A DNA stretch of 53,898 bases from Dechloromonas sp. (GCA_008933675.1 WBUO01000004.1:1-53898), one strand, 5' to 3'. Positions 29,015 to 36,913 are shown, numbered from the stretch's first letter. The notes: a model not told the origin generated them from the sequence alone. Numbers and translations are program-made.

Positions 29015-30463
29015 ATGCGCCCGCCTGCCGCCCGCCTTCCGTCCGCCCGCATCGCCTGGCGCCTGCCTGCCGGGGCCGCCGGCGTTGCGCAGCGCCACGC
29101 CAGCATCTTCCCGCGGCTTCGCCGCCTCCGCCTGCACACCCGCATCAGCCTCGTCCTCACCGGGCTGGCCGCCAGCCTGCTGCTGGTGCTTGCGGCGCTC
29201 TGGCTGCATGGCGCGCGGCAGGGCATCCACGAAGAGGTCGAGGCGGCGAGCCGGGTCTCCACGCAGTGGCTGACGGCGCTGGCCGGCGAACTGCAGGCGG
29301 CGCCGGCTGAACGCCTGCTTGCCGTCGTCCGCCCCTTGGGCCGCATCCGCGCCAACGAACTGCAGGTGCAGGCGGCGGCGAGCGATAAAGCAGACGGCCG
29401 TCCGCCGCCGAGCTACAAGGCCGGGCGCCGGGTGCCGGAATGGTTCGCCGGCCTGCTGCAGCCGGACTTCGTGCCGCGCAGCGTGGCCGTCGGCGAGTTG
29501 CGGCTGGTGCTCGTTCCCGACGCCTCGCGTGCCATCATCGATGCCTGGGACGATCTGCTGGCCATGGCCGGCTGGGCGCTGGCCCTGCTTGCTCTGCTTC
29601 ACCTGCTGACCGGCAAGGCGCTCGCCTGTGCCTTGCGCCCGCTGGAGCAGGTGATGCAGGCACTCGACCGTACCGGCCGCGGGCGCTTCGATACCCGTCT
29701 GCCGGTCTTCGCGACGCCGGAGCTGGGCCGCCTGTCGCGTGCCTTCAACGGCATGGCCGACCGCCTGGCGGCTGCCGTCGACGACAACGTCCGCCTGGAA
29801 ACCGAACGCGAGCTCGCCGACCGCCTGCAGGCCAGTCTGCAGCAGGAGCGCCGGCTGATCGCCCGCGAGCTGCACGACGAACTGGCTCAGGGCATTACCG
29901 CCGTGCGCGCGCTGGCCGGTGCCATTGTTCAGCGTACCGGCGAACAGCCGGCACTGCAGGGGCCGGCGCAGAGCATCGTCGCCGTCACCGGCGAGATGCA
30001 GCAGGGTGTCCGCGCCATCCTGCACCGTCTGCGTCCGCCGCCCGGCGACAAGCTGGGGGAGGACATGGCGCGCCTGCTGGCTGGCTGGCGCATGCAGCAC
30101 CCGGCCATCGTCCTGCATGCCGAGCTGGCGCTCGGCAGCCGGCCGCTGGCCGGCCAGGTGGCCCAGGCCGTCGTCCGCATCGTCCAGGAAGGGCTGACCA
30201 ATGTCGCCCGCCATGCCGCGGCCAGCCGAGTCGATCTGGTCGTTGCCCGGGCGGCCGGCCAGCTGCAGCTCTGTCTGCGCGACGACGGCCGCGGGGCGGC
30301 CGGCGGCCCTTCGGCCGAAGCCGGCTGCGGCCTCGGTCTGGCCGGCATGGCCGAGCGCGTCGCGGCGCTCGGCGGCCGCCTCGAATTCACCCGGCCGGCC
30401 GGCGGCGGCTTCGCGCTGCACGCCTGGCTGCCTGATCAAGCGCTCACGGAGGAAGTGTCATGA
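29015..30463 (+). CDS. NarL-type sensor histidine kinase (second two-component system)
   Basis: A 482-residue kinase with an unusually long Arg/Ala/Pro-rich cytoplasmic N-terminus (about 1-42), TM1 (about 44-66), a periplasmic sensor (about 67-180, including a lysine-rich loop), TM2 (about 181-200), HAMP (about 200-255), HisKA_3 with phospho-acceptor H287 in RELHDELAQG, and HATPase_c (DDGRGAAGG, GLGLAGMAE). Start ATG 29015 lies two bases after the receptor stop, and its stop overlaps the regulator start (ATGA). Being the cell's readout inside the SoxYZ-TonB-receptor unit, it may sense the transported ligand or the dehydrogenase state. Position and family resemble PedS2-like lanthanide-switch kinases, but the signal is not visible. 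Confidence 0.88.
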   Translation: MRPPAARLPSARIAWRLPAGAAGVAQRHASIFPRLRRLRLHTRISLVLTGLAASLLLVLAALWLHGARQGIHEEVEAASRVSTQWLTALAGELQAAPAERLLAVVRPLGRIRANELQVQAAASDKADGRPPPSYKAGRRVPEWFAGLLQPDFVPRSVAVGELRLVLVPDASRAIIDAWDDLLAMAGWALALLALLHLLTGKALACALRPLEQVMQALDRTGRGRFDTRLPVFATPELGRLSRAFNGMADRLAAAVDDNVRLETERELADRLQASLQQERRLIARELHDELAQGITAVRALAGAIVQRTGEQPALQGPAQSIVAVTGEMQQGVRAILHRLRPPPGDKLGEDMARLLAGWRMQHPAIVLHAELALGSRPLAGQVAQAVVRIVQEGLTNVARHAAASRVDLVVARAAGQLQLCLRDDGRGAAGGPSAEAGCGLGLAGMAERVAALGGRLEFTRPAGGGFALHAWLPDQALTEEVS

Positions 30464-31107
30464 ACCCGAAACTGCATGGTGTCCGCGTCCTGCTCGCCGA
30501 CGATCACGCCGTCGTCCGCCTCGGCTTTCGCCTGCTGCTGGAAGGCGCCGGCGCATGCGTCGTCGGCGAGGCGGACAGCGGCGAGAATGCCATCCGCGGC
30601 TATGCCGAGACGACGCCCGACCTGCTGGTCATGGATGTCTCGATGCCCGGCAGCGGCGGTCTTGCCGCCCTCGAACGCCTGCTGGTCTGGGAGCCGAAAG
30701 CCCGCGTGCTGATGCTCTCGGCGCATGATGACGACATCGTGCCGGTGCGCGCCCTGCGTCTCGGTGCCGCCGGCTACCTGTGCAAGCGCGCCGATCCCGG
30801 CGAATTCCTGCACGCCGTCGGCCAGATCGCCGCCGGCCGCCGCTACCTCGATCCGCAACTGGCGCAGACGGTGGCGCTTGCCCAGCTGTCCGGTTCGGCG
30901 GAACCGCTCGGGACGCTGACCGAAAAGGAGCTTGCCGTCTTCCTGAAGCTGGCGGTCGGCCGTTCGGTCAACGAGGTGGCTGCCGATTTCTGTCTGAGCC
31001 CGTCCACGGTCGGCACTCATCTCTATCACATCAAGCAGAAGCTCAACGTGCAGAACGCCGCCGAACTGACGCTGGTCGCCGTGCGCAACGGCCTGATCGA
31101 GGCGTGA
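30460..31107 (+). CDS. NarL/LuxR-family response regulator (second two-component system)
   Basis: A 215-residue response regulator paired by a four-base overlap with the upstream kinase. Receiver: D14/D15 acidic pair, phospho-acceptor D59 in LLVMDVSMPG, Lys near 108 (YLCKR). LuxR-type HTH (about 150-210): LTEKELAVFLKLAVGRSVNE then SPSTVGTHLYHIKQKL. It is a paralogue in architecture of the regulator at 16716-17363 but clearly divergent in sequence, so the island has two separate NarL-type outputs. It may control pedE, pedH, or the receptor and pqqU-like genes. The next gene begins immediately after its stop. Confidence 0.9.
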   Translation: MNPKLHGVRVLLADDHAVVRLGFRLLLEGAGACVVGEADSGENAIRGYAETTPDLLVMDVSMPGSGGLAALERLLVWEPKARVLMLSAHDDDIVPVRALRLGAAGYLCKRADPGEFLHAVGQIAAGRRYLDPQLAQTVALAQLSGSAEPLGTLTEKELAVFLKLAVGRSVNEVAADFCLSPSTVGTHLYHIKQKLNVQNAAELTLVAVRNGLIEA

Positions 31108-32049
31108 TTGGCGCCCGATCCCCTGTTTCCTCCGAGCCGGCCGCGCTACGCCCGGCAGATGGCGGTCGGTGACGGCCATCTCGTCTATGTCGAGGAATGC
31201 GGCACGGTACACGGCCTGCCGGTGCTCTTCCTGCATGGCGGGCCGGGTGGCGGATGCTCGGTCGAGCAACGCCGGCTGTTCGATCCGCAGCGCTTCCATG
31301 CGGTGCTCTTCGACCAGCGCGGCTGCGGACGCAGCCAGCCGCTCGGGCGTATCGAGGCGAATACCACGGCGCATCTGGTGGCCGATCTGGAGTATCTGCG
31401 CGAAGCGCTCGGCATCGCCAGCTGGATCGTCTTCGGTGCCGCCTGGGGCAGCCTGCTGGCGCTGGCTTATGCCGAGGCCTGCCCGGAGAACGTCCGCGGC
31501 CTGGTGCTGAACGGTGTCTTTCTCGGTTCGCCCGAGGAAATCGATACCTATGTCCAGGGCCGCCATGGTGCGGTGCCGGAGGCCTGGCAGACGTTTGCCG
31601 GTGCCGTGCCGGCCGGCGAACGCGACGATCTGCTGGCGGCCTACGCGCGGCGCATCCTGGCCGACGATCCGGCCGTCGCCACGGCCGCCGCCCATGCCTG
31701 GCTGAACTATGAACGGGCCGTGCACGGCGAGTTGCCGCTGGCCGTGGCGCCGGATGCCGGCCAGCTGGCTTCTGCCCGTATCCAGCTGCACTACCTGCTG
31801 CACCAGTGTTTTCTGCTGCCCGGGCAGCTGCTGGCCGGGCTCGATCGCCTGCGCCATATCCCGACCAGCATCGTCCAGCGTCTGGCCGATCCGCTCTGTC
31901 CCCCGCAGGTTGCCCGCCAGCTGCACCGGGCCTGGCCGGAGGCCATCTGGCTGCCGGTGAGCGGCGGCGGTCGCGGTGCCATGTCGCCGCATGTCGCCAG
32001 GGCCTGCATCAAGGCGCTGGGCTGGGTGGCGGAAGGCGTGCCGGTCTAG
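31108..32049 (+). CDS. Proline iminopeptidase-like alpha/beta-hydrolase, catalytic Ser and His lost (pseudoenzyme)
   Basis: A 313-residue protein plainly homologous to proline iminopeptidase (N-terminal VGDGHLVYVEECG, FLHGGPGGGCS oxyanion loop, FDQRGCGRSQP, WGSLLALAYA, LVLNGVFLGS, cap domain). The nucleophile elbow, GGSWGS in active enzymes, reads GAAWGS, so the catalytic Ser is Ala. The His segment, normally GAGHSA, reads GGGRGA, so the His is gone. The Asp (RLADPLCPP) is kept. It should be a catalytically dead fold, perhaps a binding or regulatory protein. Start: TTG 31108, directly after the regulator stop, keeps the family N-terminus; ATG 31159 is an alternative that would cut conserved residues. 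It is the last gene of the TonB/two-component run. Confidence 0.82.
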   Translation: MAPDPLFPPSRPRYARQMAVGDGHLVYVEECGTVHGLPVLFLHGGPGGGCSVEQRRLFDPQRFHAVLFDQRGCGRSQPLGRIEANTTAHLVADLEYLREALGIASWIVFGAAWGSLLALAYAEACPENVRGLVLNGVFLGSPEEIDTYVQGRHGAVPEAWQTFAGAVPAGERDDLLAAYARRILADDPAVATAAAHAWLNYERAVHGELPLAVAPDAGQLASARIQLHYLLHQCFLLPGQLLAGLDRLRHIPTSIVQRLADPLCPPQVARQLHRAWPEAIWLPVSGGGRGAMSPHVARACIKALGWVAEGVPV

Positions 32050-32241
32050 GGCGTGTTCGCGGCCTGCACGCACCGGGATGCCTCACGGCGAGCGTCGGAC
32101 AGCTCATGATTTTCTGGAGGCCTTGCTGGCGATGCCACGGAGGCCGGAAAAACCCGAACCGCCAATAATCGGTCACAGGAACGGCAACTGCCCGCGGGTG
32201 CTTGCCGGCGATCTGTCACCCCATTCATCATCGGGAACATC
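32050..32241 (+). other. Intergenic gap before pqqU
   Basis: This 192-base stretch has no credible ORF. I looked for a sigma-54 core, a B12-box riboswitch signature and the CTGTTC palindrome and saw none. A promoter for pqqU is presumed to lie here but cannot be placed. Confidence 0.4.
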
Positions 32242-34365
32242 ATGAACACTACGCCCAAGCGCCTCGTCATCCTGCTGGCTGCTGCCTTTCCCTGTCTCGC
32301 CATGGGCGAGGGTGCCCTGACCCTCGATCCTGTGGTTGTCACCGGCAGCCGTGTCGAGCACAGCAGTTTCGATCTGCCGGCGGCGGTCGATGTCGTCGAT
32401 GCCGATACCATCGGTGCCGCCCAGGCCAGGGTCAATGTCTCCGAGGCGCTGGCCGGCGTGCCCGGCATCAACGTGCAGAACCGCCAGAACTATGCGCAGG
32501 ATCTGCAGATATCGTCGCGCGGTTTCGGCGCCCGTTCCGCCTTCGGTGTTCGCGGCATCCGCCTGATCGCCGACGGCATTCCGGCCTCGATGCCGGATGG
32601 GCAGGGGCAGGCCGCCACCTTCAACCTCGACCGCGCCGAGCGTATCGAGGTCATGCGCGGTCCCTTGTCGGCCATTTACGGCAACCACGCCGGCGGGGTG
32701 ATCCAGATGTTCACGCCGGACGGCAAGGGGCGGCCGAGCGTCGAGGGCGCCTTCTCGGCCGGCAGCTACGGCAGCTGGAAGGCTGATGTCAGTGCCCAGG
32801 GCGAAGTCGCCGGCATGGGTTACCTGCTCGATGCCTCGCGCTTCGCCACCGACGGCTATCGCGACCACAGCAAGGCCGAGCGCGACCAGAGCATGGCCAA
32901 GCTGACTTTCCGGCCGAGCCAGGACGGCAAGTTGACGCTGCTTGCCAACACCTTCAAGCAGACGGCCGACGACCCGCAGGGCCTGACCTGGGACGAGTTC
33001 CGGAACAATCCCCGGGGTGTCGCCTACGACGCCGGCAGCGGCACCTATCCGGCGCTGGCCTTCAATACGCGCAAGACCATCGAGCACACGCAGGGCGGGG
33101 CGAGTTACGAGCACCGCTTCGGCGAGCATGCGGTGCACCTGTCCGTCTACGGCGGGCAGCGCTCGACCGTGCAGTACCAGTCGATTCCCGTCGGGCCGCA
33201 GGGCAATCCGCGGCATTCCGGCGGCGTCATCGATTTCGACCGCGAGTTCGCCGGTATCGCGGGCCGCTGGGTCGGGCGTCATCGCCTGGCCGGCGGCCAG
33301 CTGACGACGACCATCGGTTTCGATTACGAGGAATCCACCGACGATCGGCGCGGCTACGAGAATTTCATCGGCAGCACGCTCGGCGTCCGTGGCGACCTGC
33401 GGCGTCTGGAAGAGGATCGGGTGAACAGCTTCGATCAGTATGTCCAGGCCGAGTGGCAGGGCGAACGCTGGGCCTTCAGCGGCGGCCTGCGCCACAGCCG
33501 CGTCCGCTTCAAGGTGGATGACCGTTATCTGGGCAACGGTGACGACAGCGGCCATGTCGATTTCGAAAAAACCACGCCGACCGTCGCCGCCCTGTATCGC
33601 CTGAGCGACAGCGTCAATCTCTACGCCAGTGCCGCCCGCGGCTTCGAAACGCCGACCTTCAACGAGATGTTTTATTCCGGCGGGGGCGGTTCCTTCAATT
33701 TCGGTCTCGAACCTTCCTCCAGCACGCACTACGAAGCCGGTCTGAAAGCCATGCTGGGCCAGGCGACTCGCCTCGATGTGGCGCTCTTTCAGGTAAAGAC
33801 CGACAACGAGGTGGTGGTGCTCTCCAGCCTCGGCGGTCGTACCGCCTACCAGAATGCCGGTCCGACCACGCGGCGTGGCCTGGAGCTTGCCCTGGACAGT
33901 CGCTGGTCCGGCGACTTCTCGGCTCGTCTGGCGTACACCCTGCTCGATGCGCGCTATGCCGAATCCTTCACCTTCACCTCGGCCCCGCCCGCCCTGATCG
34001 TCAAGACCGTTGCCGCCGGCAATCGCCTGCCCGGTGTCGCTGCCCAGACCCTGTACGGCGAAGTGGCCTGGCGCCATCCGGCCAGCGGCTTCCATGCGGC
34101 GGTCGAGGGGATCGCCCGCAGCAAGGTCTATGTCGAGGATACCAACAGCGCGCAGAGTGCGCCCGGCTACGCCATCGCCAACCTGCGCCTGGGTATCGAC
34201 AGGCGCCTCGGCGACCTGAAACTGAGCGGCTTCTTCCGCCTGAACAACCTGTTCGACCGGGATTACGTCGGTTCGGTCATCGTCGGCGACGGCAACGGCC
34301 GCTATTACGAGTCGGCGCCGGGTCGCAACTGGCTGGCCGGCGTCAGTCTCCGTTACGCCTTCTGA
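32242..34365 (+). CDS. pqqU: TonB-dependent PQQ receptor, PqqU (YncD) homologue
   Basis: A 707-residue outer-membrane receptor matching E. coli PqqU/YncD along its length as I recall that sequence. Shared blocks include NRQNYAQDLQISSRGFG (E. coli has a nearly identical run), GIRLIADGIPASMPDGQGQ, TDGYRDHS, TRKTIEHTQGG, TVQYQSIP, RGFETPTFNE, YVGSVIVGDGNGRYYE and SPGRNW-like endings. Signal peptide about 1-22; plug about 25-150; barrel to C-terminal RYAF. PqqU imports the cofactor pyrroloquinoline quinone, so this protein probably scavenges PQQ for the neighbouring dehydrogenases. ATG 32242 is the only good start, with a weak GGGAA ribosome site. A strong terminator follows. No pqq biosynthesis gene is in the window. 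Confidence 0.85.
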   Translation: MNTTPKRLVILLAAAFPCLAMGEGALTLDPVVVTGSRVEHSSFDLPAAVDVVDADTIGAAQARVNVSEALAGVPGINVQNRQNYAQDLQISSRGFGARSAFGVRGIRLIADGIPASMPDGQGQAATFNLDRAERIEVMRGPLSAIYGNHAGGVIQMFTPDGKGRPSVEGAFSAGSYGSWKADVSAQGEVAGMGYLLDASRFATDGYRDHSKAERDQSMAKLTFRPSQDGKLTLLANTFKQTADDPQGLTWDEFRNNPRGVAYDAGSGTYPALAFNTRKTIEHTQGGASYEHRFGEHAVHLSVYGGQRSTVQYQSIPVGPQGNPRHSGGVIDFDREFAGIAGRWVGRHRLAGGQLTTTIGFDYEESTDDRRGYENFIGSTLGVRGDLRRLEEDRVNSFDQYVQAEWQGERWAFSGGLRHSRVRFKVDDRYLGNGDDSGHVDFEKTTPTVAALYRLSDSVNLYASAARGFETPTFNEMFYSGGGGSFNFGLEPSSSTHYEAGLKAMLGQATRLDVALFQVKTDNEVVVLSSLGGRTAYQNAGPTTRRGLELALDSRWSGDFSARLAYTLLDARYAESFTFTSAPPALIVKTVAAGNRLPGVAAQTLYGEVAWRHPASGFHAAVEGIARSKVYVEDTNSAQSAPGYAIANLRLGIDRRLGDLKLSGFFRLNNLFDRDYVGSVIVGDGNGRYYESAPGRNWLAGVSLRYAF

Positions 34366-34410
34366 TCGGCGGGTCGCCAGACAGCTTCCGATTACTTCGC
34401 TCCGCAAAGC

Positions 34411-34434
34411 AACGCCCGGCCCGACCGGGCGTTT
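34411..34434 (+). terminator. Rho-independent terminator after pqqU
   Basis: AACGCCCGG-CCCGA-CCGGGCGTT forms a perfect 9-bp stem with a 5-base loop, ending in GTTTCC. It is located 45 bases after the pqqU stop. Confidence 0.75.
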
Positions 34435-34721
34435 CCATCTGGCGTGGAGCAGTTGCTCCCGGCCGCTGTGCTCCGCGGTGCAACAGTTGTCCAGAAAATG
34501 AGCGCCGTGGAGCGCTTCGCCCGGTCCGGCCAGCGCTTGACGGAACGACGATAGATCCCTCTGGCACAAGCCATTCCGGGCGATTCCGGGGTGCCGGGCC
34601 GGGCTGGCGCATGCCTTGCGATGTTCCCGCATCGATGCCATCCGCGATGGCTGTCGGGGGAATCTGCCCGGATGGATTGTCCGGGCAGTGGAAATCAACG
34701 AGAAACGTATGGAGACATTCC
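34435..34721 (+). promoter_or_regulatory. Porin upstream region: sigma-54-like core and leader hairpins
   Basis: This 287-base non-coding stretch is rich in inverted repeats. TGGCGC-ATGCC-TTGCG (34605-34620) has the GG-N10-GC spacing of a sigma-54 promoter with imperfect ends. Downstream lie GCCATC-CGC-GATGGC (34637-34651) and a perfect 9-bp stem CTGCCCGGA...TCCGGGCAG (34664-34688) that would fold in the porin mRNA leader just before the GGAG ribosome site. No CTGTTC-N7-GAACAG site is seen here. Confidence 0.35.
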
Positions 34722-35861
34722 GTGAACAAGAAACTAATTGCCCTGGCCATGGCCGGCACCCTTTCCGGTGCGGTGTGCGCCCAAACCAATGTCACGATCT
34801 ACGGCAATATCGACATGGGCGTCATGCTGCGCAGCGGCAGCAGTGGCGGTGTGCATAGCCACAAGACGCAGACCGACTTCCAGAGCCTTGCTTCCGAGAG
34901 CCATCTCGGTTTCCGCGGCGTCGAGGACCTCGGCAACGGCCTGAAAGCCATCTTCGACCTGCAGTATGTGCTGACCCCGGACATGAACACCGGCCCGGGC
35001 AGCACCTATACGGCGGGAGCCGGCCTGGGCAGGGGGCATCAGTATCTCGGCCTGACCGGCGGCTTCGGCACCGTTGTCGCCGGTCAGCTCGACGGCATCC
35101 GCTACGGTCTGTTCGGCAAGTACAACCCGTTCGGCAACTCGTCCGTCGGCAACTTCTCGTCGATGACCACCCAGTATGACCGTGCCTCGAACGCCGTCGC
35201 CTACATCTCGCCAAGTCTCAACGGGTTCACGCTGATCCTCGCCCATGCCACCAACACCCAGGCGGCCGAGGGGGCACTCTGCGCGATCCATGCCGGACTC
35301 AGCTGCAAGGGCAACAACGGCGACGACCGCCTGTTCTCGATCGACCTGAACTACGCCAAGGGGCCTTTCAGCATCGATCTGAACTACGAGACGACGAAGG
35401 CCGTCGGTGTCTCCGACAGCCGCTTGTATGTCGCCGACCTCGGCGTTTCCTACGACTTCGGCGTGGTCAAGGTCGGTGCGCTGTACGACGTGATCAAGGG
35501 TGAAGCCGATTCGCTGATCGGTGGCAATGTTCTTGGTGGCGCCCTCGACCCCGGCCTCGGTGCCGGCCAGAAGTACGACAAGCGCAACTGGTTCATCGGC
35601 GCGACCGTACCGCTCGGCAAGGCGAAGCTGCTCGCCGCCTACGGGCATGTCAGCAACCGGACGCTGAGCAAGGCGGACGCCAGCAAATGGTCGGTCGGCG
35701 CCCGCTACGCGCTGTCCAAGCGCACCGAGTTCTACATGGATTACGCCGCCATCAGCAACGACGGCAACGCCCGCTATCTGATGAATCCCATGGGCAACAG
35801 CGACGGCATCCTGGGCGCCGGCGTGAAAGGCTTCGACATGGGGATCAAGCACTCCTTCTGA
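34722..35861 (+). CDS. Gram-negative general porin (trimeric, betaproteobacterial type)
   Basis: A 379-residue 16-strand porin. The start is GTG 34722, eight bases after GGAG and exactly at the signal peptide (NKKLIALAMAGTLSGAVCAQ); an in-frame extension to 34611 has no signal features. The mature protein begins QTNVTIYGNIDMG, and the family blocks LGFRGVEDLGNGLKAIF, VVAGQLDGIRYG, NWFIGATVPLGKAKLLAAYG and the terminal Phe (IKHSF) are present. It allows diffusion of small hydrophilic solutes through the outer membrane. A terminator follows. The preceding leader is structured and may respond to small-RNA or sigma-54 control. Substrate preference cannot be read; its place next to the alcohol-oxidation island may be incidental. 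Confidence 0.9.
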   Translation: MNKKLIALAMAGTLSGAVCAQTNVTIYGNIDMGVMLRSGSSGGVHSHKTQTDFQSLASESHLGFRGVEDLGNGLKAIFDLQYVLTPDMNTGPGSTYTAGAGLGRGHQYLGLTGGFGTVVAGQLDGIRYGLFGKYNPFGNSSVGNFSSMTTQYDRASNAVAYISPSLNGFTLILAHATNTQAAEGALCAIHAGLSCKGNNGDDRLFSIDLNYAKGPFSIDLNYETTKAVGVSDSRLYVADLGVSYDFGVVKVGALYDVIKGEADSLIGGNVLGGALDPGLGAGQKYDKRNWFIGATVPLGKAKLLAAYGHVSNRTLSKADASKWSVGARYALSKRTEFYMDYAAISNDGNARYLMNPMGNSDGILGAGVKGFDMGIKHSF

Positions 35862-35899
35862 GTGTCGCAGTCGATCGGCGACAGAAAACCGCGTGCGCG

Positions 35900-35925
35900 C
35901 CGACCGCCCGCCCGGCGGTCGGTTT
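35900..35925 (+). terminator. Rho-independent terminator after the porin gene
   Basis: CCGACCGCC-CGCCC-GGCGGTCGG is a perfect 9-bp stem followed by TTT, 38 bases after the porin stop. Confidence 0.7.
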
Positions 35926-36082
35926 CGGCGCCCTGCGGGGCGGTGCCGTTCAGTTGGTCATCATTGCTGCGGCAGCGGAGATCCGGGATCCTGTTTGTCC
36001 GGGGTCCCGCCGGTGCGGGAGCGACGAATGCGGGGCAATTCGCCCCAAGCGAGCGGCAAGGTCCTGCGGGGCGCTTTTTTTT
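35926..36082 (+). ncRNA. Structured intergenic segment, possible small RNA with own terminator
   Basis: Between the porin terminator and fnr lies non-coding sequence with serial hairpins: CCCGC-CGGT-GCGGG, GGGGC-AATTC-GCCCC, and a longer-range GCCCC/GGGGC pairing ending in GCGC followed by eight T residues (36075-36082). The T8 tract after GC-rich structure on the plus strand, with no gene feeding it after the porin's own terminator, suggests a separate short transcript. No known RNA family is recognised and the 5' end is not defined. Confidence 0.3.
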
Positions 36083-36152
36083 GGTTGAATCCGACGGCGT
36101 GAAGGTCCGGTCAGGCCGCTGTCGTCCGTGTTCCGGCCGGTAGCGCGCGAAA

Positions 36153-36896
36153 TCAGGCGCGATGGTTCATCAGCGCCTTCAGGCCATTCACGTCGAGAAT
36201 GCGGATGTGTTTCTGCTGGACGGCAATGTAGCCTTCTTCCTGAAAACGCGAGAAGGCACGCGACACGGTTTCCAGCTTCAGTCCGAGATAGGAACCGATT
36301 TCTTCGCGCGTCATGCGCAGGTAGAACTCGGCGTGCGAGAAGCCACGTGCCGTGAAACGCTGCGACAGGTTCAGCAGGAAGGCCGCCAGGCGCTCTTCGG
36401 CACGCATCGTGCCGAGCAGCATCATGACGCCATGGTCGCGGACGATCTCGCGGCTCATCACCTTGTGGAAATGGTGCTGCAGGGTGTGGATTTCCCGCGA
36501 CAGACCTTCCAGGCGCGAGAACGGGAACGAGCAGGTCTCGCTGTCCTCGAGCGCGATCGCGTTGCAGGTGTGGTGTTCGGTGCTGATGCCGTCCAGGCCG
36601 AGCAGTTCGCCGGCCATCTGGAAGCCGGTCACCTGGTCACGCCCATCCTCGAGCAACACATCAGTCTTGAAGAAGCCGCTACGGATGGCGTAAATCGAGT
36701 CGAACGGTTCGCCGGCACGGTAGAGATGGTCGCCGCGCTTGATTCTTCTGCGCGTGGAAACCAGATCGTCGAGTCGTTCCAGTTCTTCAAGATTCAGACC
36801 GAAGGGAAGGCACAACTCCCGCAGGTTGCAACTCGAGCAGGCCGTCTTGATGACGGACAGCGTAAGATCCTGATTCAGCGGCTGTGTTTGAGGCAT
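36153..36896 (-). CDS. fnr: FNR-type oxygen-sensing transcriptional regulator
   Basis: A 247-residue CRP/FNR-family protein. The N-terminal [4Fe-4S] ligands C20, C23 and C29 (in CSSCNLRELCLPFG) plus C111 (HHTCNAI) are all present. It has a cyclic-nucleotide-type beta roll (about 35-140), a dimer helix, and a winged HTH (about 170-235) with the FNR recognition signature ETVSR. When oxygen is absent, the intact cluster promotes dimerisation and binding to TTGAT-N4-ATCAA. I chose ATG 36896 rather than a TTG two codons earlier. It is divergent from hemN, with an FNR-like site 18-31 bases upstream, so autoregulation is likely. Family function is well established. Confidence 0.95.
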   Translation of the reverse strand: MPQTQPLNQDLTLSVIKTACSSCNLRELCLPFGLNLEELERLDDLVSTRRRIKRGDHLYRAGEPFDSIYAIRSGFFKTDVLLEDGRDQVTGFQMAGELLGLDGISTEHHTCNAIALEDSETCSFPFSRLEGLSREIHTLQHHFHKVMSREIVRDHGVMMLLGTMRAEERLAAFLLNLSQRFTARGFSHAEFYLRMTREEIGSYLGLKLETVSRAFSRFQEEGYIAVQQKHIRILDVNGLKALMNHRA

Positions 36897-36913
36897 TGGC
36901 AACCTACGTTGGG

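Noticed and set aside
32050-32241. Possible cobalamin riboswitch before the TonB receptor at 32242
   Set aside because: No B12-box or conserved core was seen, and the receptor matches PqqU rather than BtuB.
34583-34595. Apparent second sigma-54 site (TGGCAC near 34562) upstream of the porin
   Set aside because: The -24 hexamer is good but the -12 region reads ATTCC, losing the invariant GC.
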